A stretch of DNA of 64,000 nt from an uncultured Dehalococcoidia bacterium (GCA_958295865.1 CATQHF010000004.1:1-64000); one strand, 5' to 3'; shown: positions 45,100 through 54,753, counted from the first letter of the stretch. Numbers and translations are program-made. Notes: generated by a model from the sequence alone, not told the origin.

Positions 45100-46899
45100 A
45101 TGGCTGACTTCACCACCCGCCCCGTCGTCATGAGCGCCAAGGGCGTCGTTACCTCCGGGCATTACCTCGTATCATCCGTGGGCTTGCAGATGCTGATGCG
45201 CGGCGGCAACGCCATTGACGCGGCGGCGGCGATGGGCATATGCGAGACGCTGTTGGAGCCGCAGTCTTGCGGCATCGGCGGCGAAGTCCCCACGCTCATA
45301 TACTCAGCCAAAGAGCGCCGAACATACGCCATATCGGGCATGGGCTGGTCGCCCAAAGCGTTCACCATAGACTGGTGCCGCGAAAACGGCATAGACCTCA
45401 TCCCCGGCGACGGCTACCTGCCCGCCTGCGTCCCCGCCGTCATTGGCACATGGACGACCGCGCTGGCGCGCTTCGGCACGATGAGCTTCATCGACATTGC
45501 CATGCCCACCATTGACCTCGCGGAGAACGGCTTCCCCCTCTATGAGGGCTTTCGGCAGCGTCTGGCAGCCGATGTCGCCAAATATACCGAGCTGTACCCC
45601 ACCACCGGCGAAATTTTTTGTCCCGGCGGCGATGTTCCGCAAGTGGGTGAACTTGTACGCAACCCGGACTTCGGCGCAATGCTGCGCTCACTCTGCGACG
45701 CCGAGAAGCAGGCGCGGGGCAGAGGACGCATCGCCGGCATCGAAGCCGCATGCGACGAATACTACAAGGGCGCAGTCGCCGAGAAGATAGTCGAGTTCAT
45801 CAACGACAACCCGGTCGAGGACGCGAGCGGCGTCGCCCATAAGGGGCTGCTTACGCTTGAGGACTTTGCGGATTGGCATGCCACCGTCGAGCAGCCCGTA
45901 TCGCTCGACTACAACGGCTTGGATGTGCACAAGTGCTCAACTTGGACGCAGGGGCCGCTCTTCCTTCAGCAGCTCGCAATCCTGCAAACGATGGACTTGC
46001 AGGGGCTTGGACACAACACCGCCGACTACCTGCACAATTGGATAGAGTCCGCCAAGCTCGCCTTCGCAGACCGCGAGGCGTACTACGGCGATCCGGCGTT
46101 CGACGAAGTGCCGATAGACATGCTGCTCTCCGACGACTACGCGAATGCGCGCGCGGCACAGATTGGCGCGCTTGCCTCGCGTGAGCTTCGCCCCGGCGAC
46201 CTTGGCGGCGGCGCGCCCGACTACACGGCGGTGAGCGTGGCGGAGGACAACCGCGCCGCGCTCGGCATCGCCGCCCGCGAGGTGCGCGACCTAGGCATAG
46301 GACACGCCCACATCGGCGACACCACGCACCTCGACGCCATGGACGCCGAGGGCAACATGGTAGCGGCGACGCCCAGCGGCGGCTGGATTGGCACATCGCC
46401 CGTAATCAAGGGGCTTGGCTTCCCGCTCGGCACTCGCGGGCAGATGTTTTACCTGAACTCCGACCGTCCCAACGCCCTCCAGCCGCGCAAGCGCCCGCGC
46501 GCTACCCTCACGCCCACGATGGTCACGCGGGACGGCGCGCCCTTCATGGCGTTCGGCACGCCCGGCGGCGATTCACAAGAGCAGTGGACGCTCCAGTTCT
46601 TCCTCAACCACATCGACTTTGGCATGAACCTGCAAGAGGCGCTCGACGCCCCGACATTGCACTCGGTTCACTTCCCGTCGTCGTTCTACCCGCGCGCGGC
46701 GTTCCCCGCCCGCGTCGTCGCCGAATCGCGCATCCCAACAGGCGTGCTCGATGAACTTCGCCGCCGAGGCCATGAGGTAGAGCTTGTGGGCGACTGGGCA
46801 AACGGCAAGGTCATGGGCATCCGTTGGCACGCCGACAGGGGCGTCATAGCGGGCGCGGCGTCCGCAAAGAACACGATAGGGTATGCGATGGCGCTGTAG
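45100..46899 (+). CDS. ggt: Gamma-glutamyltranspeptidase family protein
   Basis: A 599-residue N-terminal-nucleophile hydrolase that cleaves gamma-glutamyl bonds (glutathione-type or acyl compounds) after autoprocessing. The processing site and nucleophile is T408 in GDTTHLDAMDAEGNMVAATPS, which splits it into large and small subunits. The small subunit has the GGWIGTSPVIKG and FGTPGGDSQEQWTLQF segments. The large subunit begins with MSAKGVVTSGHYLVSSVGLQML and GGNAIDAAAAM. No signal peptide is apparent, so it is probably cytoplasmic, as in the YwrD-like branch. GGAGG precedes the ATG. It stands alone between the tRNA and a repeat element. Confidence 0.92.
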   Translation: MADFTTRPVVMSAKGVVTSGHYLVSSVGLQMLMRGGNAIDAAAAMGICETLLEPQSCGIGGEVPTLIYSAKERRTYAISGMGWSPKAFTIDWCRENGIDLIPGDGYLPACVPAVIGTWTTALARFGTMSFIDIAMPTIDLAENGFPLYEGFRQRLAADVAKYTELYPTTGEIFCPGGDVPQVGELVRNPDFGAMLRSLCDAEKQARGRGRIAGIEAACDEYYKGAVAEKIVEFINDNPVEDASGVAHKGLLTLEDFADWHATVEQPVSLDYNGLDVHKCSTWTQGPLFLQQLAILQTMDLQGLGHNTADYLHNWIESAKLAFADREAYYGDPAFDEVPIDMLLSDDYANARAAQIGALASRELRPGDLGGGAPDYTAVSVAEDNRAALGIAAREVRDLGIGHAHIGDTTHLDAMDAEGNMVAATPSGGWIGTSPVIKGLGFPLGTRGQMFYLNSDRPNALQPRKRPRATLTPTMVTRDGAPFMAFGTPGGDSQEQWTLQFFLNHIDFGMNLQEALDAPTLHSVHFPSSFYPRAAFPARVVAESRIPTGVLDELRRRGHEVELVGDWANGKVMGIRWHADRGVIAGAASAKNTIGYAMAL

Positions 46900-46928
46900 C
46901 GGGAGCAAGTTCTAGTCTAGGTTGTGCG

Positions 46929-47046
46929 GACATTTGCGTCATTCCCGTGAAAACGGGAATCCAGAACACCGAAATATAGTCACTTTCGTATATTCTAGGC
47001 TATCTCAAAGCACTGGATTCCTGCTTTCGCAGGAATGACGGGTGAG
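46929..47046. repeat. 118-bp double-hairpin element, copy 2
   Basis: Same length as 6895-7012. The left palindrome ATTCCCGTGAAAACGGGAAT and the right ATTCCTGCTTTCGCAGGAAT are inverted relative to each other and flank a shared core containing TAGGCTATCTCAAAGCACTGG. Confidence 0.75.
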
Positions 47047-47123
47047 TGAGCGGGAATGACAGAGCGCGCGATGCCCTGACAATTGAAAGACCCTAGTCTT
47101 TCCCAGAGGGGGAAGGAAGATTG

Positions 47124-47540
47124 TCAGCAGTCGTCGAAAACGGTGATAATCTCGCCCGTGCGCTCGTAAAAGCGCCATGTGTCGCCGGTGGGCGTGTGAA
47201 TCACCGTCCATTCCATCGCGCCGCGCTCGTGGTGGTCGTCGGTGACGGGCGAGCTCATGAATACGGCGGTGAACCGCGGGTTGCCTTCGAGATACTCCGC
47301 GCCGGCGCTGCATTCGGTTCGCAGGAAGTCGCGCACGCGCTCGATTGCGTCCTGCCGCGAGAGCGTGGGCGCGTTGGCGGTCGCCGCCGCGTCGCGCGTC
47401 TCTTGCGACACCGCTATCTGGCGCTCCAGCCCGGGTACGCGCACGCCTGAACCCACCAGAACGAGAAGAACTCCGATGGCTATGACCGCAAACCACATCA
47501 GGGGGTAGCGGATGGCGTATATCGCTTCCAGCAGTCTCAT
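47124..47540 (-). CDS. Unknown membrane-anchored protein downstream of the ABC permeases
   Basis: A 138-residue protein. One N-terminal transmembrane segment spans about 12-31 (YPLMWFAVIAIGVLLVLVG). A soluble extracytoplasmic or cytoplasmic domain of about 100 residues follows with no family I recognise (DAIERVRDFLRTEC, then FTAVFMSSPVTDDHHERGA and WRFYERTGEIITVFDD). It begins 27 nt after the DppC-type permease stop on the same strand, so it is probably the last gene of the transporter operon. Two Cys, one near 77 and one at the extreme C-terminus, could form a disulfide. Function unknown. Confidence 0.7.
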   Translation of the reverse strand: MRLLEAIYAIRYPLMWFAVIAIGVLLVLVGSGVRVPGLERQIAVSQETRDAAATANAPTLSRQDAIERVRDFLRTECSAGAEYLEGNPRFTAVFMSSPVTDDHHERGAMEWTVIHTPTGDTWRFYERTGEIITVFDDC

Positions 47541-47567
47541 AGGCGCAGCAGGACGGGAACCACAGGC

Positions 47568-48548
47568 TTATATCTGGCGCAGGCGCGGATCCCAGCGATC
47601 GCGCAGCCAGTCGCCGATGAAGTTGAAGGAAAGCACCGTTAGGAAGATCGCCATTCCGGGGAAGAACGCTACCCACCATGCCGAGCCGAGATACTCCCTG
47701 CCGTTGGATATGTCCGCGCCCCATGAGGGCGTGGGGGGCGGGACGCCCGCCCCAAGGAAGGACAGGATGCTCTCCGACAGGATGGTGCTGCCGACCTGAA
47801 GCGTGGTTGCCACGACCACCGTGTTGGCGACCGCGGGGAGCAGGTGCTTCAGCATGATGCGCGCGGTCGATGCGCCCGCGATGGTCGCAAGCGCGATGTA
47901 GTCGAAGTTCCGCACCTGAAGCGTCTGCCCGCGCACCAGTCGCGCGATGCCCGCCCACGAGCCTAGCGCAAGCACGAACGCGACCACGAAGAAGCTTTGC
48001 CCTAGCACGAACACCAGCGCAATCGCAAGCAGGATGTACGGGATGGCGTTGAACACATCCACGACGCGCATGACGCTCTCGTCTATGATGCCCCCGTAGT
48101 ATCCGGCGATAAGTCCGACGGAAGTGCCGAACAGCGTGCCGATGGCAATCGCGATTGCCGCTAGGCTGAGCGAGAGGCGCGCGCCATAGATTATACGGCT
48201 CAGCAGGTCGCGCCCAAGCTGGTCAGCGCCTATTATGAAGTAATAGACCTTTTCATCGCGTCCGAGCGGAATGCCGTTGGTGTTGCAGGACTCGAACTTG
48301 TTGGTAAGCTGACCCTCTTCGCAGGGCGGATACCACGCCGGAGACCCAAGCACGGCGCGAAGCTGGTCTTCTTCGGGTTCGTAAGGCGCAATCTGGGGCG
48401 CGAAAAGGGCGCACAGCGCGAGGATGGACAGTATCAGTATCGGAATGAGAGGCCAGCGCCGGAACACATAGAGGGTTCGGGATAGGAAGGACTCTCTGTT
48501 GCTGATTTCCAGCTCGGCGAGTGGTATTTGTCGTGCGGGTGTGGTCAA
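47568..48548 (-). CDS. ABC transporter permease, DppC/OppC type
   Basis: A 326-residue inner-membrane subunit of a peptide/nickel-type importer. It has the N-terminal OppC extension, a first transmembrane segment near 38-58, a periplasmic loop with a Cys pair (YPPCEEGQL... FESC), and the binding-protein-dependent transport domain with its EAA-like coupling loop (ALGSWAGIARLVRGQTLQVRNFDYI). The roughly 60-residue external loop is longer than in dipeptide permeases. It starts 10 nt after the DppB-type permease stop. The ATPase subunits are not in the window; they may be encoded elsewhere or shared with another system. Confidence 0.9.
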   Translation of the reverse strand: MTTPARQIPLAELEISNRESFLSRTLYVFRRWPLIPILILSILALCALFAPQIAPYEPEEDQLRAVLGSPAWYPPCEEGQLTNKFESCNTNGIPLGRDEKVYYFIIGADQLGRDLLSRIIYGARLSLSLAAIAIAIGTLFGTSVGLIAGYYGGIIDESVMRVVDVFNAIPYILLAIALVFVLGQSFFVVAFVLALGSWAGIARLVRGQTLQVRNFDYIALATIAGASTARIMLKHLLPAVANTVVVATTLQVGSTILSESILSFLGAGVPPPTPSWGADISNGREYLGSAWWVAFFPGMAIFLTVLSFNFIGDWLRDRWDPRLRQI

Positions 48549-48558
48549 TTGGAAGTCC

Positions 48559-49506
48559 TCAGGAGTAGCGTATTCGCGGGTCTATGAAAGCGTACAGGAT
48601 GTCAATCAGGAAGATTGCGAACACATAGACCATCGTGAACACGAGAACCGCCCCGGTCATCAGGGGGAAGTCGTTGTTGATGATGGAGGTGTAAGTCATC
48701 TGCCCAAGCCCGGGCCATGCGAACACGGTCTCGGTAACGACCGTGCCGCCGATGAAGCCGACCAGAATAAGCCCGGAGAATGTGAGCGGCGGTATCAGCG
48801 CGTTCTTGAATGCGTGCTTCCAGATGACCGTGTTGGAGCTGACGCCCTTTGCCCGCGCCAGTTTCACGAACTCGGAGTCCAGAACCTCCAGCATGGAGGA
48901 GCGCACCAGGCGCATCAGCCCCGCCGACGCGAGCCAGCCTAGTGTTATCGCGGGCATTATGAAGTATGTCATGCGGTCGAAGAAGCCGCTCGCGTCGTGG
49001 CCGCGAGTGCCGGACGGAAGCCAGTCCAGCGTTACCGCGAACACCAGTATCAGCATTATGCCCAACCAGAACGGCGGCAGCGCCTGACCGAATACGGCGA
49101 ATGTCCTGCCGAACACATCCCAGATTGTGCCGCGCTTGACCGCCGACAGTATGCCGAGCGGGATGCCCGTAATCAGCACGAACAGCGTTGCGGACAGCCC
49201 TAATTGCAGGCTGGCGGGCGCGAAGCCCGCGACCATCTGCATCACCGGCTTGCCCGTCTTCAGCGAGTCGCCGAAGTCGCCCTGAAAGAAGCCCTTGCCT
49301 ATCCAGATGAGATACTGCACCACCAGAGGCTTGTCGAGGTGGAACTGCTGTCCCCACGCATCCCACTGCTCCGGCGATACATAGCCCACATTGAGCATTA
49401 CATTGCGCGGGTCGCCTTGCAGCCGTGAGAGCGTGAACACGACCAGCGTGGCGGCGAGGATCGCAAACACAAGGAAGAGTAGTCGCCTCAATACAAAGGT
49501 CTTCAT
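48559..49506 (-). CDS. ABC transporter permease, DppB/OppB type
   Basis: A 315-residue permease partner of the DppC-type protein. The N-terminus MKTFVLRRLLFLVFAILAAT is the usual OppB start with a basic cap and first membrane helix; the frame is open 13 codons further upstream but without family similarity. Next come the periplasmic domain (DPRNVMLNVGYVSPEQW... DKPLVVQYLIW), five more membrane helices and the coupling loop LVRSSMLEVLDSEFVKLARAKG. The C-terminus FLIDILYAFIDPRIRYS is typical. It follows the substrate-binding protein gene by about 150 nt and precedes DppC by 10 nt. Confidence 0.9.
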   Translation of the reverse strand: MKTFVLRRLLFLVFAILAATLVVFTLSRLQGDPRNVMLNVGYVSPEQWDAWGQQFHLDKPLVVQYLIWIGKGFFQGDFGDSLKTGKPVMQMVAGFAPASLQLGLSATLFVLITGIPLGILSAVKRGTIWDVFGRTFAVFGQALPPFWLGIMLILVFAVTLDWLPSGTRGHDASGFFDRMTYFIMPAITLGWLASAGLMRLVRSSMLEVLDSEFVKLARAKGVSSNTVIWKHAFKNALIPPLTFSGLILVGFIGGTVVTETVFAWPGLGQMTYTSIINNDFPLMTGAVLVFTMVYVFAIFLIDILYAFIDPRIRYS

Positions 49507-49659
49507 TCGGTACGCTCCGGGGCGGCTGCCATGCCCGTCATCCATGAGGAAGCGGGGATACGGTATCCGTTATGTAGATAGATGCACTTTGCGGCGTCCC
49601 GCCTCTTGTACGGTAAGGCGGGACGCCGCGTCTATTCCCTTAGGTTGTGTAGTAGTGGA

Positions 49660-51852
49660 CTACCTGCTTGCCGGTACGACCGTCTCGAACGAATTCGGGA
49701 GCTCATACGGAGCGAGGTTCCAGCTCTCCACCGTGTCGGGGTTGAAGCCGATTAGCACCGGCACTTCCACCGTGCCTGCGGAGAGGGTCATGTCGTATGA
49801 CCAGTCGAGGATGGCTTCGCGGGAGGCGAGGTTTTCGGGCGAACCCTTCTTCTGGACTCGCGTTTCTTCCCTGTTGCCCCACCATCGGTTGTCCTCGATG
49901 CCCGGGTTCCAGCCGCCCGCCGGTAGTGGCCAAAGACCGCCACCCGGCAGTGTGCCGCCGCCCTCGCCAAGCCTGCCCTGCTTGCTCGTGGGACCCCAGC
50001 GCGTCATCCAAGGCACATGTATCTCGCGGCCCAGCATCGTCGGGCGACGCGATGAGTACTGCGTGCTGTCTATGTACGGCTCAAGACCAAGGTTCTCTTT
50101 CCACTGGCCGACTACCGCTTCGCAGACCTCAAGCGATGTGCCGTTGCCCTGCGAGCAGAAGAACTCAAACTCAAAGCCAGGCTCCACGCCCGACTCGGCT
50201 AGGAACTCTTTTGCCTTGTCAGGGTCGAATGCGTAGCTCCAGCGGTCCTTGTATTCGGGGTGCGTCTGATGCACCGTCTGTCCGGGGAACGCGCCGCCAT
50301 AGACTGCGCCGCCATAGCCGCCGGTAACTGACGCCGCGATAAGCTCGCGTTCAATCGAGAATGCCAGCGCCTTGCGGAACGCCTTCGCCTTCAGCATGGA
50401 CGGGGTTTCATAAGAGAACCTGTCGGTGTCGGTGTAGTCAAAGCCAACCGAGCCTTCGCTAAATCGGGAGTCGAAGCCGTCGAACTCATACTCGAAGTTC
50501 GCCACCGCGCAACCCGCGCCAACCGTGTCCTGAATGGCGGGATCGGTGCGGTCTATGCCGACGCACTCAAGCCTGGGATCGCCAATCCAAGGGTACTGCG
50601 CGGTGGGAATAAAGCCCTTACGCATAACCGGCGTGCCGGACAGGTCTTCTTCGCCGAGCGTAGAGTTCGGCGGGAACTTGTACGACCAGAGGTTGCCTGA
50701 GAAGTAGAAGAAATTGCCGTTGATGGCGTCAAGACCCTCGTGGAACTTGAAGCCTTCGTCTTCCAGACGCCCGACATCCTGAATGGACGCCATTGCGATG
50801 TCAGCTGCGCCCGTCTGGAGCATCGCGGAACGCTGCTGCGCCTCGTTCGCCTGGATGAATACCAGTCGCTGGAACGGGGCGTTGGCGCGCCAGTGATCGA
50901 CCCTAGACTCGGCTTCGATGCGCTCTGCCGGCAGCCACTCATGCACTACGAACGGGCCTGAGCCGTGCGGCACGCCGAAGGTGTCGCCAAGCTCGTCGAA
51001 CAGCTGCTTGGACTGCATCCAGATGGCATCCTGGCAGATGGACGATGCGTCCTGCAAGCCGTCCGAGCGGAAGGCGCGGTTCTCGGCGACCACGACATAA
51101 TCGCTCTCCGCGCGCCAAGGCTTGTAGTACTCATACGCCTGCGATGAGTTGGAGTGAGCCGAGTTCGTGTTCTCGGAACCGGCGTCGTTAAACGACCACG
51201 CCACATCCTCGGCGGTCAGTGGGCCAACCTCGATAAGGCTGCCGCCCTCTGCGCGATAGAAGTCGATGCCCTCGCGGATGAACACCCTGATGAGGCCCTG
51301 GTTTGCCGGATCCGACAGGTCGGCATCGTCGAAGTTCTCCAACTCCTTGCCGTCCATCGTTATCGTGCCGCCGTCCTTGGAGGGAAGTTCCCACTCCCAA
51401 CCTGTGGCGACGAACGGCGCGTGGCAAGCCTCGCCGGTGGAGCGAATCGGGTTGCCTTGGTCGTCGTAAGTAGGCTCCCAGCCCAGAAGCGGCTCTTGGA
51501 AGCCGAAGAAGCCGTGGAACAGCACATCGGGCCAAGTGCCCTTGACATTGCGGAACTGAGGCGTTCCCACATTGTCAAACGCGACGGTAATGGTTACTGC
51601 CGCCTGTTCAGTCGGTATTGCGGGCGCGGGCGTGGGCTGCACGGGCGCAGCCGTCGCAGCGGGCGCGCCTGAAGCCGGCGCTGTCGTTGCCGCAGGCGCG
51701 GCCGGCGCCGGCGCTGCTGCCGGCGGCGCAGTGGCCGCTGCCGACGGAGCCGCCGGCTCCGGTGCGGCGGGCTCTCCCGCGCCTCCGCAAGCCGCCAGCG
51801 CCATAGCCGCTATTGCGACCAGTCCCAGAAGCCAAAAGGCTTTACTCTTCAT
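49660..51852 (-). CDS. Solute-binding lipoprotein, ABC family 5 (peptide/nickel type)
   Basis: A 730-residue extracytoplasmic substrate-binding protein, longer than usual family 5 members (about 500-600). The signal peptide ends at lipobox Cys22 (MALAAC). An Ala/Pro/Thr linker follows to about 85, then a family 5 binding domain (LLGWEPTYDDQGNP; FNDAGSENTNSAHS; LAFSIERELIAASVTGG). GGGGGG lies before the ATG. It is the first gene of a minus-strand operon with two permeases and a small membrane protein. The ligand could be peptides, sugars or a metal chelate. A Fur-box-like inverted repeat 104 nt upstream hints at metal-related regulation but does not prove it. Confidence 0.9.
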   Translation of the reverse strand: MKSKAFWLLGLVAIAAMALAACGGAGEPAAPEPAAPSAAATAPPAAAPAPAAPAATTAPASGAPAATAAPVQPTPAPAIPTEQAAVTITVAFDNVGTPQFRNVKGTWPDVLFHGFFGFQEPLLGWEPTYDDQGNPIRSTGEACHAPFVATGWEWELPSKDGGTITMDGKELENFDDADLSDPANQGLIRVFIREGIDFYRAEGGSLIEVGPLTAEDVAWSFNDAGSENTNSAHSNSSQAYEYYKPWRAESDYVVVAENRAFRSDGLQDASSICQDAIWMQSKQLFDELGDTFGVPHGSGPFVVHEWLPAERIEAESRVDHWRANAPFQRLVFIQANEAQQRSAMLQTGAADIAMASIQDVGRLEDEGFKFHEGLDAINGNFFYFSGNLWSYKFPPNSTLGEEDLSGTPVMRKGFIPTAQYPWIGDPRLECVGIDRTDPAIQDTVGAGCAVANFEYEFDGFDSRFSEGSVGFDYTDTDRFSYETPSMLKAKAFRKALAFSIERELIAASVTGGYGGAVYGGAFPGQTVHQTHPEYKDRWSYAFDPDKAKEFLAESGVEPGFEFEFFCSQGNGTSLEVCEAVVGQWKENLGLEPYIDSTQYSSRRPTMLGREIHVPWMTRWGPTSKQGRLGEGGGTLPGGGLWPLPAGGWNPGIEDNRWWGNREETRVQKKGSPENLASREAILDWSYDMTLSAGTVEVPVLIGFNPDTVESWNLAPYELPNSFETVVPASR

Positions 51853-51955
51853 CTGTTTCCCCCCTCTAGTTTAGATGCCTACAACTGTCATTGCCGAACT
51901 TTTGGGACGCTTGAAATCAGCCCATCTGTCGGATGACGCCGCGTAAGTTTATGAA

Positions 51956-51970
51956 CGATAATAATTATCA
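51956..51970. promoter_or_regulatory. Fur-box-like inverted repeat
   Basis: CGATAATAATTATCA matches the 7-1-7 Fur box TGATAATNATTATCA at every defined position but one. It sits in the divergent region between the solute-binding protein gene and lepA. It is in AT-rich DNA, so chance is possible. Confidence 0.4.
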
Positions 51971-52092
51971 TTCAACGGACAATATGTTATTGAGACTTGG
52001 CGCAAAAGTCAATGAATTATTTCACAAAGTCGCCCGCGCGCCGTTCATCGCTGACAAAGCGCGTCTTATCTATGCTGTTAACCCCTATCTTG

Positions 52093-52101
52093 TGCTACTA
52101 T
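52093..52101 (+). promoter_or_regulatory. Extended -10 promoter of lepA, leaderless arrangement
   Basis: TGCTACTAT ends 6 nt before the lepA ATG at 52108, the same spacing as at rimI. No purine-rich SD lies in between. Confidence 0.45.
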
Positions 52102-52107
52102 TACTCT

Positions 52108-53925
52108 ATGAACGCACAGCATATACGCAATTTCTGCATCATCGCCCATATAGACCATGGCAAATCCACGCTTGCCGATCGCCTGTTGCAGCAGACGGGC
52201 GCGGTGGATGAGCGCGAGATGGTCGAGCAGCTGCTGGACAGCATGGAACTTGAGCGCGAGCGCGGCATCACCATCAAGGCGCAAGCCGTTCGCTTGGCTT
52301 ACAGCAGCCTGTCAGGTCAAGAGTACCAGCTCAACCTGATAGACACGCCCGGCCATGTGGATTTCTCCTATGAAGTGTCGCGCAGCCTTGCCGCATGCGA
52401 GGGCGCGCTGCTGGTCGTGGACGCCTCGCAGGGCATACAGGCGCAGACACTCGCGAATGTGTATCTCGCGCTGGAAAACGACCTTGAGATTATCCCCGTC
52501 ATCAACAAGATAGACCTGGATGTGGCAGAGCCTGAGCGCGTCGCCGAAGAGGTCAAGCAGGCGTTTGGCTTCATCGATGACGAGATAGTGTTCGTGTCCG
52601 CCAAGGACGGCACCGGCATCCCCGAAATCTTGGAGGCGATAGTGGAGCGCGTCCCGCCGCCGACGGGCAGCGCAGACTCGCCGCTGCGCGCGCTCATCTT
52701 CGACTCCAAGTACGACCCATATAAGGGCGCAATCGCCTATGTGCGCGTCATGGACGGGCAAGCGCCGTCGGGCAGTCGCGTCAAGATAATGTCCACGGCA
52801 AGCGCGAGCGATGCGCTGGAGGTCGGCGTATTTGCGCCGGAGCCGACGAGCATCGACCGCCTGACCGTCGGCGAAGTCGGCTACATTGCCACAGGCTTGA
52901 AGAGCGTCGGCGACGCCCCCGTCGGCGACACGGTAACGCTCGCCAACGGGGGCGCTGCCGAGCCGCTCAAAGGCTACCAGCCACTCAAGCCGATGGTGTT
53001 TGCCGGCCTGTACCCCGCCGACGGCGAGGACTACCTCGATATGCGCGTCGCGCTGGAGAAGTTGCAGCTCAACGATGCCGCCCTGAGCTACCAGCCCGAG
53101 AACTCGCTGGCGCTCGGCTCCGGCTTTCGCTGCGGCTTCCTGGGGCTGCTGCACATGGATATTGTGCAAGAGCGGCTTGAGCGCGAGTACGACCTCAACC
53201 TGCTCGCCACATCCCCAAGCGTCGCCTACGAGGTGCTGATGACGGACGGCGAAATCTTGCGGATAGACAGCCCGGCTCACCTCCCGGAGTCGTCCCGCAT
53301 AGATGAAATCCAGGAACCATGGCTCGACCTCAGCATCATCGCGCCCGCCAACTACATCGGCCCCGTGATGGAGCTTGTGCGAACGCGGCGCGGCGAATAC
53401 AAGCGCATGGAATACCTCCAGCACGAGGGCGCGCACTCAACGCCGCGCGTGCTTCTGGAGTTCGATGTGCCCCTCGCCGAGGTGCTCATAGACTTCTACG
53501 ACAGCCTCAAGGCGCACACGCAGGGCTACGCCTCTATGGACTACTCCCTATCAGGCTACCGCGCCGGAAGTCTGGCAAAGGTGGACATTCTGGTGAACGG
53601 AGAGCCGGTCGACGCCCTGTCCATCATCACGCACCGCGATAACGCCTACTATCAGGGGCGCGAGCTTGTGAAGAAGCTGCGCGAGCTAATCCCCAGGCAG
53701 CTCTTCGAGGTGCCGGTTCAGGCGGCAATCGGCAGAAAGATTATCGCGCGCGAAACCATCCGCCCCCTGCGTAAGGACGTCCTCGCCAAGTGCTACGGCG
53801 GCGATGTAACCCGCAAGCGCAAGCTGTTGCAGCGCCAAGCCGAGGGCAAGAAACGCATGAAGCGCGTCGGCAGCGTGGAGATACCGCAGGAAGCCTTTCT
53901 GAGCATCCTCAAGGTCAATCGATAG
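52108..53925 (+). CDS. lepA: Elongation factor 4 (LepA)
   Basis: A 605-residue ribosome-associated GTPase (back-translocase). G1 AHIDHGKST is at 13-21, switch [10 protein letters not shown] near 51-59, G3 DTPGHVDF at 79-86, and G4 NKID shortly after. The EF-4-specific C-terminal domain is present ([61 protein letters not shown]). The frame is open upstream to 51997, but the conserved [19 protein letters not shown] start is ATG 52108. That ATG has no SD and an extended -10 6 nt upstream, suggesting a leaderless message. It is divergent from the ABC importer operon. Confidence 0.97.
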   Translation: MNAQHIRNFCIIAHIDHGKSTLADRLLQQTGAVDEREMVEQLLDSMELERERGITIKAQAVRLAYSSLSGQEYQLNLIDTPGHVDFSYEVSRSLAACEGALLVVDASQGIQAQTLANVYLALENDLEIIPVINKIDLDVAEPERVAEEVKQAFGFIDDEIVFVSAKDGTGIPEILEAIVERVPPPTGSADSPLRALIFDSKYDPYKGAIAYVRVMDGQAPSGSRVKIMSTASASDALEVGVFAPEPTSIDRLTVGEVGYIATGLKSVGDAPVGDTVTLANGGAAEPLKGYQPLKPMVFAGLYPADGEDYLDMRVALEKLQLNDAALSYQPENSLALGSGFRCGFLGLLHMDIVQERLEREYDLNLLATSPSVAYEVLMTDGEILRIDSPAHLPESSRIDEIQEPWLDLSIIAPANYIGPVMELVRTRRGEYKRMEYLQHEGAHSTPRVLLEFDVPLAEVLIDFYDSLKAHTQGYASMDYSLSGYRAGSLAKVDILVNGEPVDALSIITHRDNAYYQGRELVKKLRELIPRQLFEVPVQAAIGRKIIARETIRPLRKDVLAKCYGGDVTRKRKLLQRQAEGKKRMKRVGSVEIPQEAFLSILKVNR

Positions 53926-53941
53926 AGAAAGCTTGCCAGCA

Positions 53942-53988
53942 GTTCGGTCAGTCGGCGTATAGTCTGAAGCTCCGACCGACTGATGAAC
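53942..53988 (+). terminator. Hairpin after lepA
   Basis: GTTCGGTCAGTCGG pairs with CCGACTGATGAAC apart from one small bulge, 16 nt after the stop. There is no T-run, so terminator function is uncertain. Confidence 0.4.
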
Positions 53989-54008
53989 TTGAGAAACTTG
54001 CTATCTCG

Positions 54009-54037
54009 TTGACACGCCTACCCCCTTCGCCTAACAT
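54009..54037 (+). promoter_or_regulatory. Promoter of the SRP RNA gene
   Basis: Consensus -35 TTGACA (54009-54014), a 17-bp spacer, and -10 TAACAT (54032-54037). The predicted start near 54044 is about 20 nt before the folded RNA. Confidence 0.75.
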
Positions 54038-54065
54038 GGCTTTATGGTCGTGCTAAGTGGGGAGA

Positions 54066-54274
54066 TAGCGGTGCCCTGTACTCGCAATCCGCTCTAGCGA
54101 GGCTGAACTCCTCTTGGAGGTTTTTGCCATTCGGAGCCGATGCCCGCAGTTGGTCGGCGCTGATAGTTGGGTCCTGCGCGGCGGAAAGCTATGAACCCCG
54201 TCAGGTCCGGAAGGAAGCAGCGGTAAGTGGTGTATTCCGGGTGCCGCAGGACTGCCTGACTTGAGCCGCCGCTA
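54066..54274 (+). ncRNA. ffs: Signal recognition particle RNA (long form)
   Basis: The invariant SRP domain IV tetraloop region GGTCCGGAAGGAAGCAGC is at 54205-54222. It is enclosed by a helix in which GTCCTGCG upstream pairs with CGCAGGAC downstream (54246-54253). The outermost helix TAGCGG (54066-54071) with CCGCTA (54269-54274) sets an approximate length of 209 nt. The 5' part, with CGCAATCCGCTCTAGCGAGG, looks like an Alu-type domain, so this is a Bacillus-like long SRP RNA and not a minimal 4.5S form. Exact ends are estimated from pairing. Confidence 0.85.
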
Positions 54275-54348
54275 CGGTTATGCTCTCGGATGGGAATCGA
54301 ATAGAGGTGCACGACCTACCCTATATCCTGTGCGGAGGACTTACTCCA

Positions 54349-54705
54349 ATGGGATGCTTCAATGTGAAGATGGACATAGGCGGTCGGCAAGACGACCGCC
54401 GGATTGTTGCTGACGCGCTTGTGGACACGGGCGCGTTCTTCAGCTCCGCGCCCGCGTCGGCGTTGCGCGGCTTGGGCGTGTCGCCAATAATGAGCCGGAA
54501 CTTTCGCTTTGGCGACGGGCGTATCAGACGCATGAACATAGGGCGGACTTGGCTGAGGGTAGACGGGCACGAGGCAAACACGCTGATAATGTTCAATGAG
54601 GAAGGCGCATCGTTCATCCTAGGGGCGCTGGCGCTGGATGAGATGCTTCTCGGAATCGACCCTGTGGAAGAGCGCCTCTTCCCCCTTGAGATATTCAATA
54701 TGTAG
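54349..54705 (+). CDS. Retropepsin-like aspartic protease, copy 1
   Basis: A 118-residue clan AA aspartic-protease-fold protein. The catalytic motif VDTGAF (the Asp of D-T-G) is followed about 60 residues later by the hydrophobic-hydrophobic-Gly motif in ILGALALDEM, as expected for a half-size, dimeric retropepsin. The start at 54349 has GGAGG about 9 nt upstream; the longer upstream frame runs into the SRP RNA gene and is rejected. It is in tandem with a similar gene 48 nt downstream. Bacterial members are poorly characterised, and the target is unknown. Confidence 0.8.
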   Translation: MGCFNVKMDIGGRQDDRRIVADALVDTGAFFSSAPASALRGLGVSPIMSRNFRFGDGRIRRMNIGRTWLRVDGHEANTLIMFNEEGASFILGALALDEMLLGIDPVEERLFPLEIFNM

Positions 54706-54753
54706 CCCTTACGGGTTCGTCTTTGCCAATTTGCTTTGCCAACGGAGGCGCGC

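Noticed and set aside
47005..47958. Minus-strand ORF overlapping the permease and the small membrane protein
   Set aside because: Arg/His-rich frame-shifted reading of two real genes.
51933..52211. Small plus-strand ORF before lepA
   Set aside because: Overlaps the lepA start in another frame and covers the promoter region; no SD.
52312..53436. Minus-strand ORF opposite lepA
   Set aside because: Antisense to lepA; composition typical of a shadow frame.
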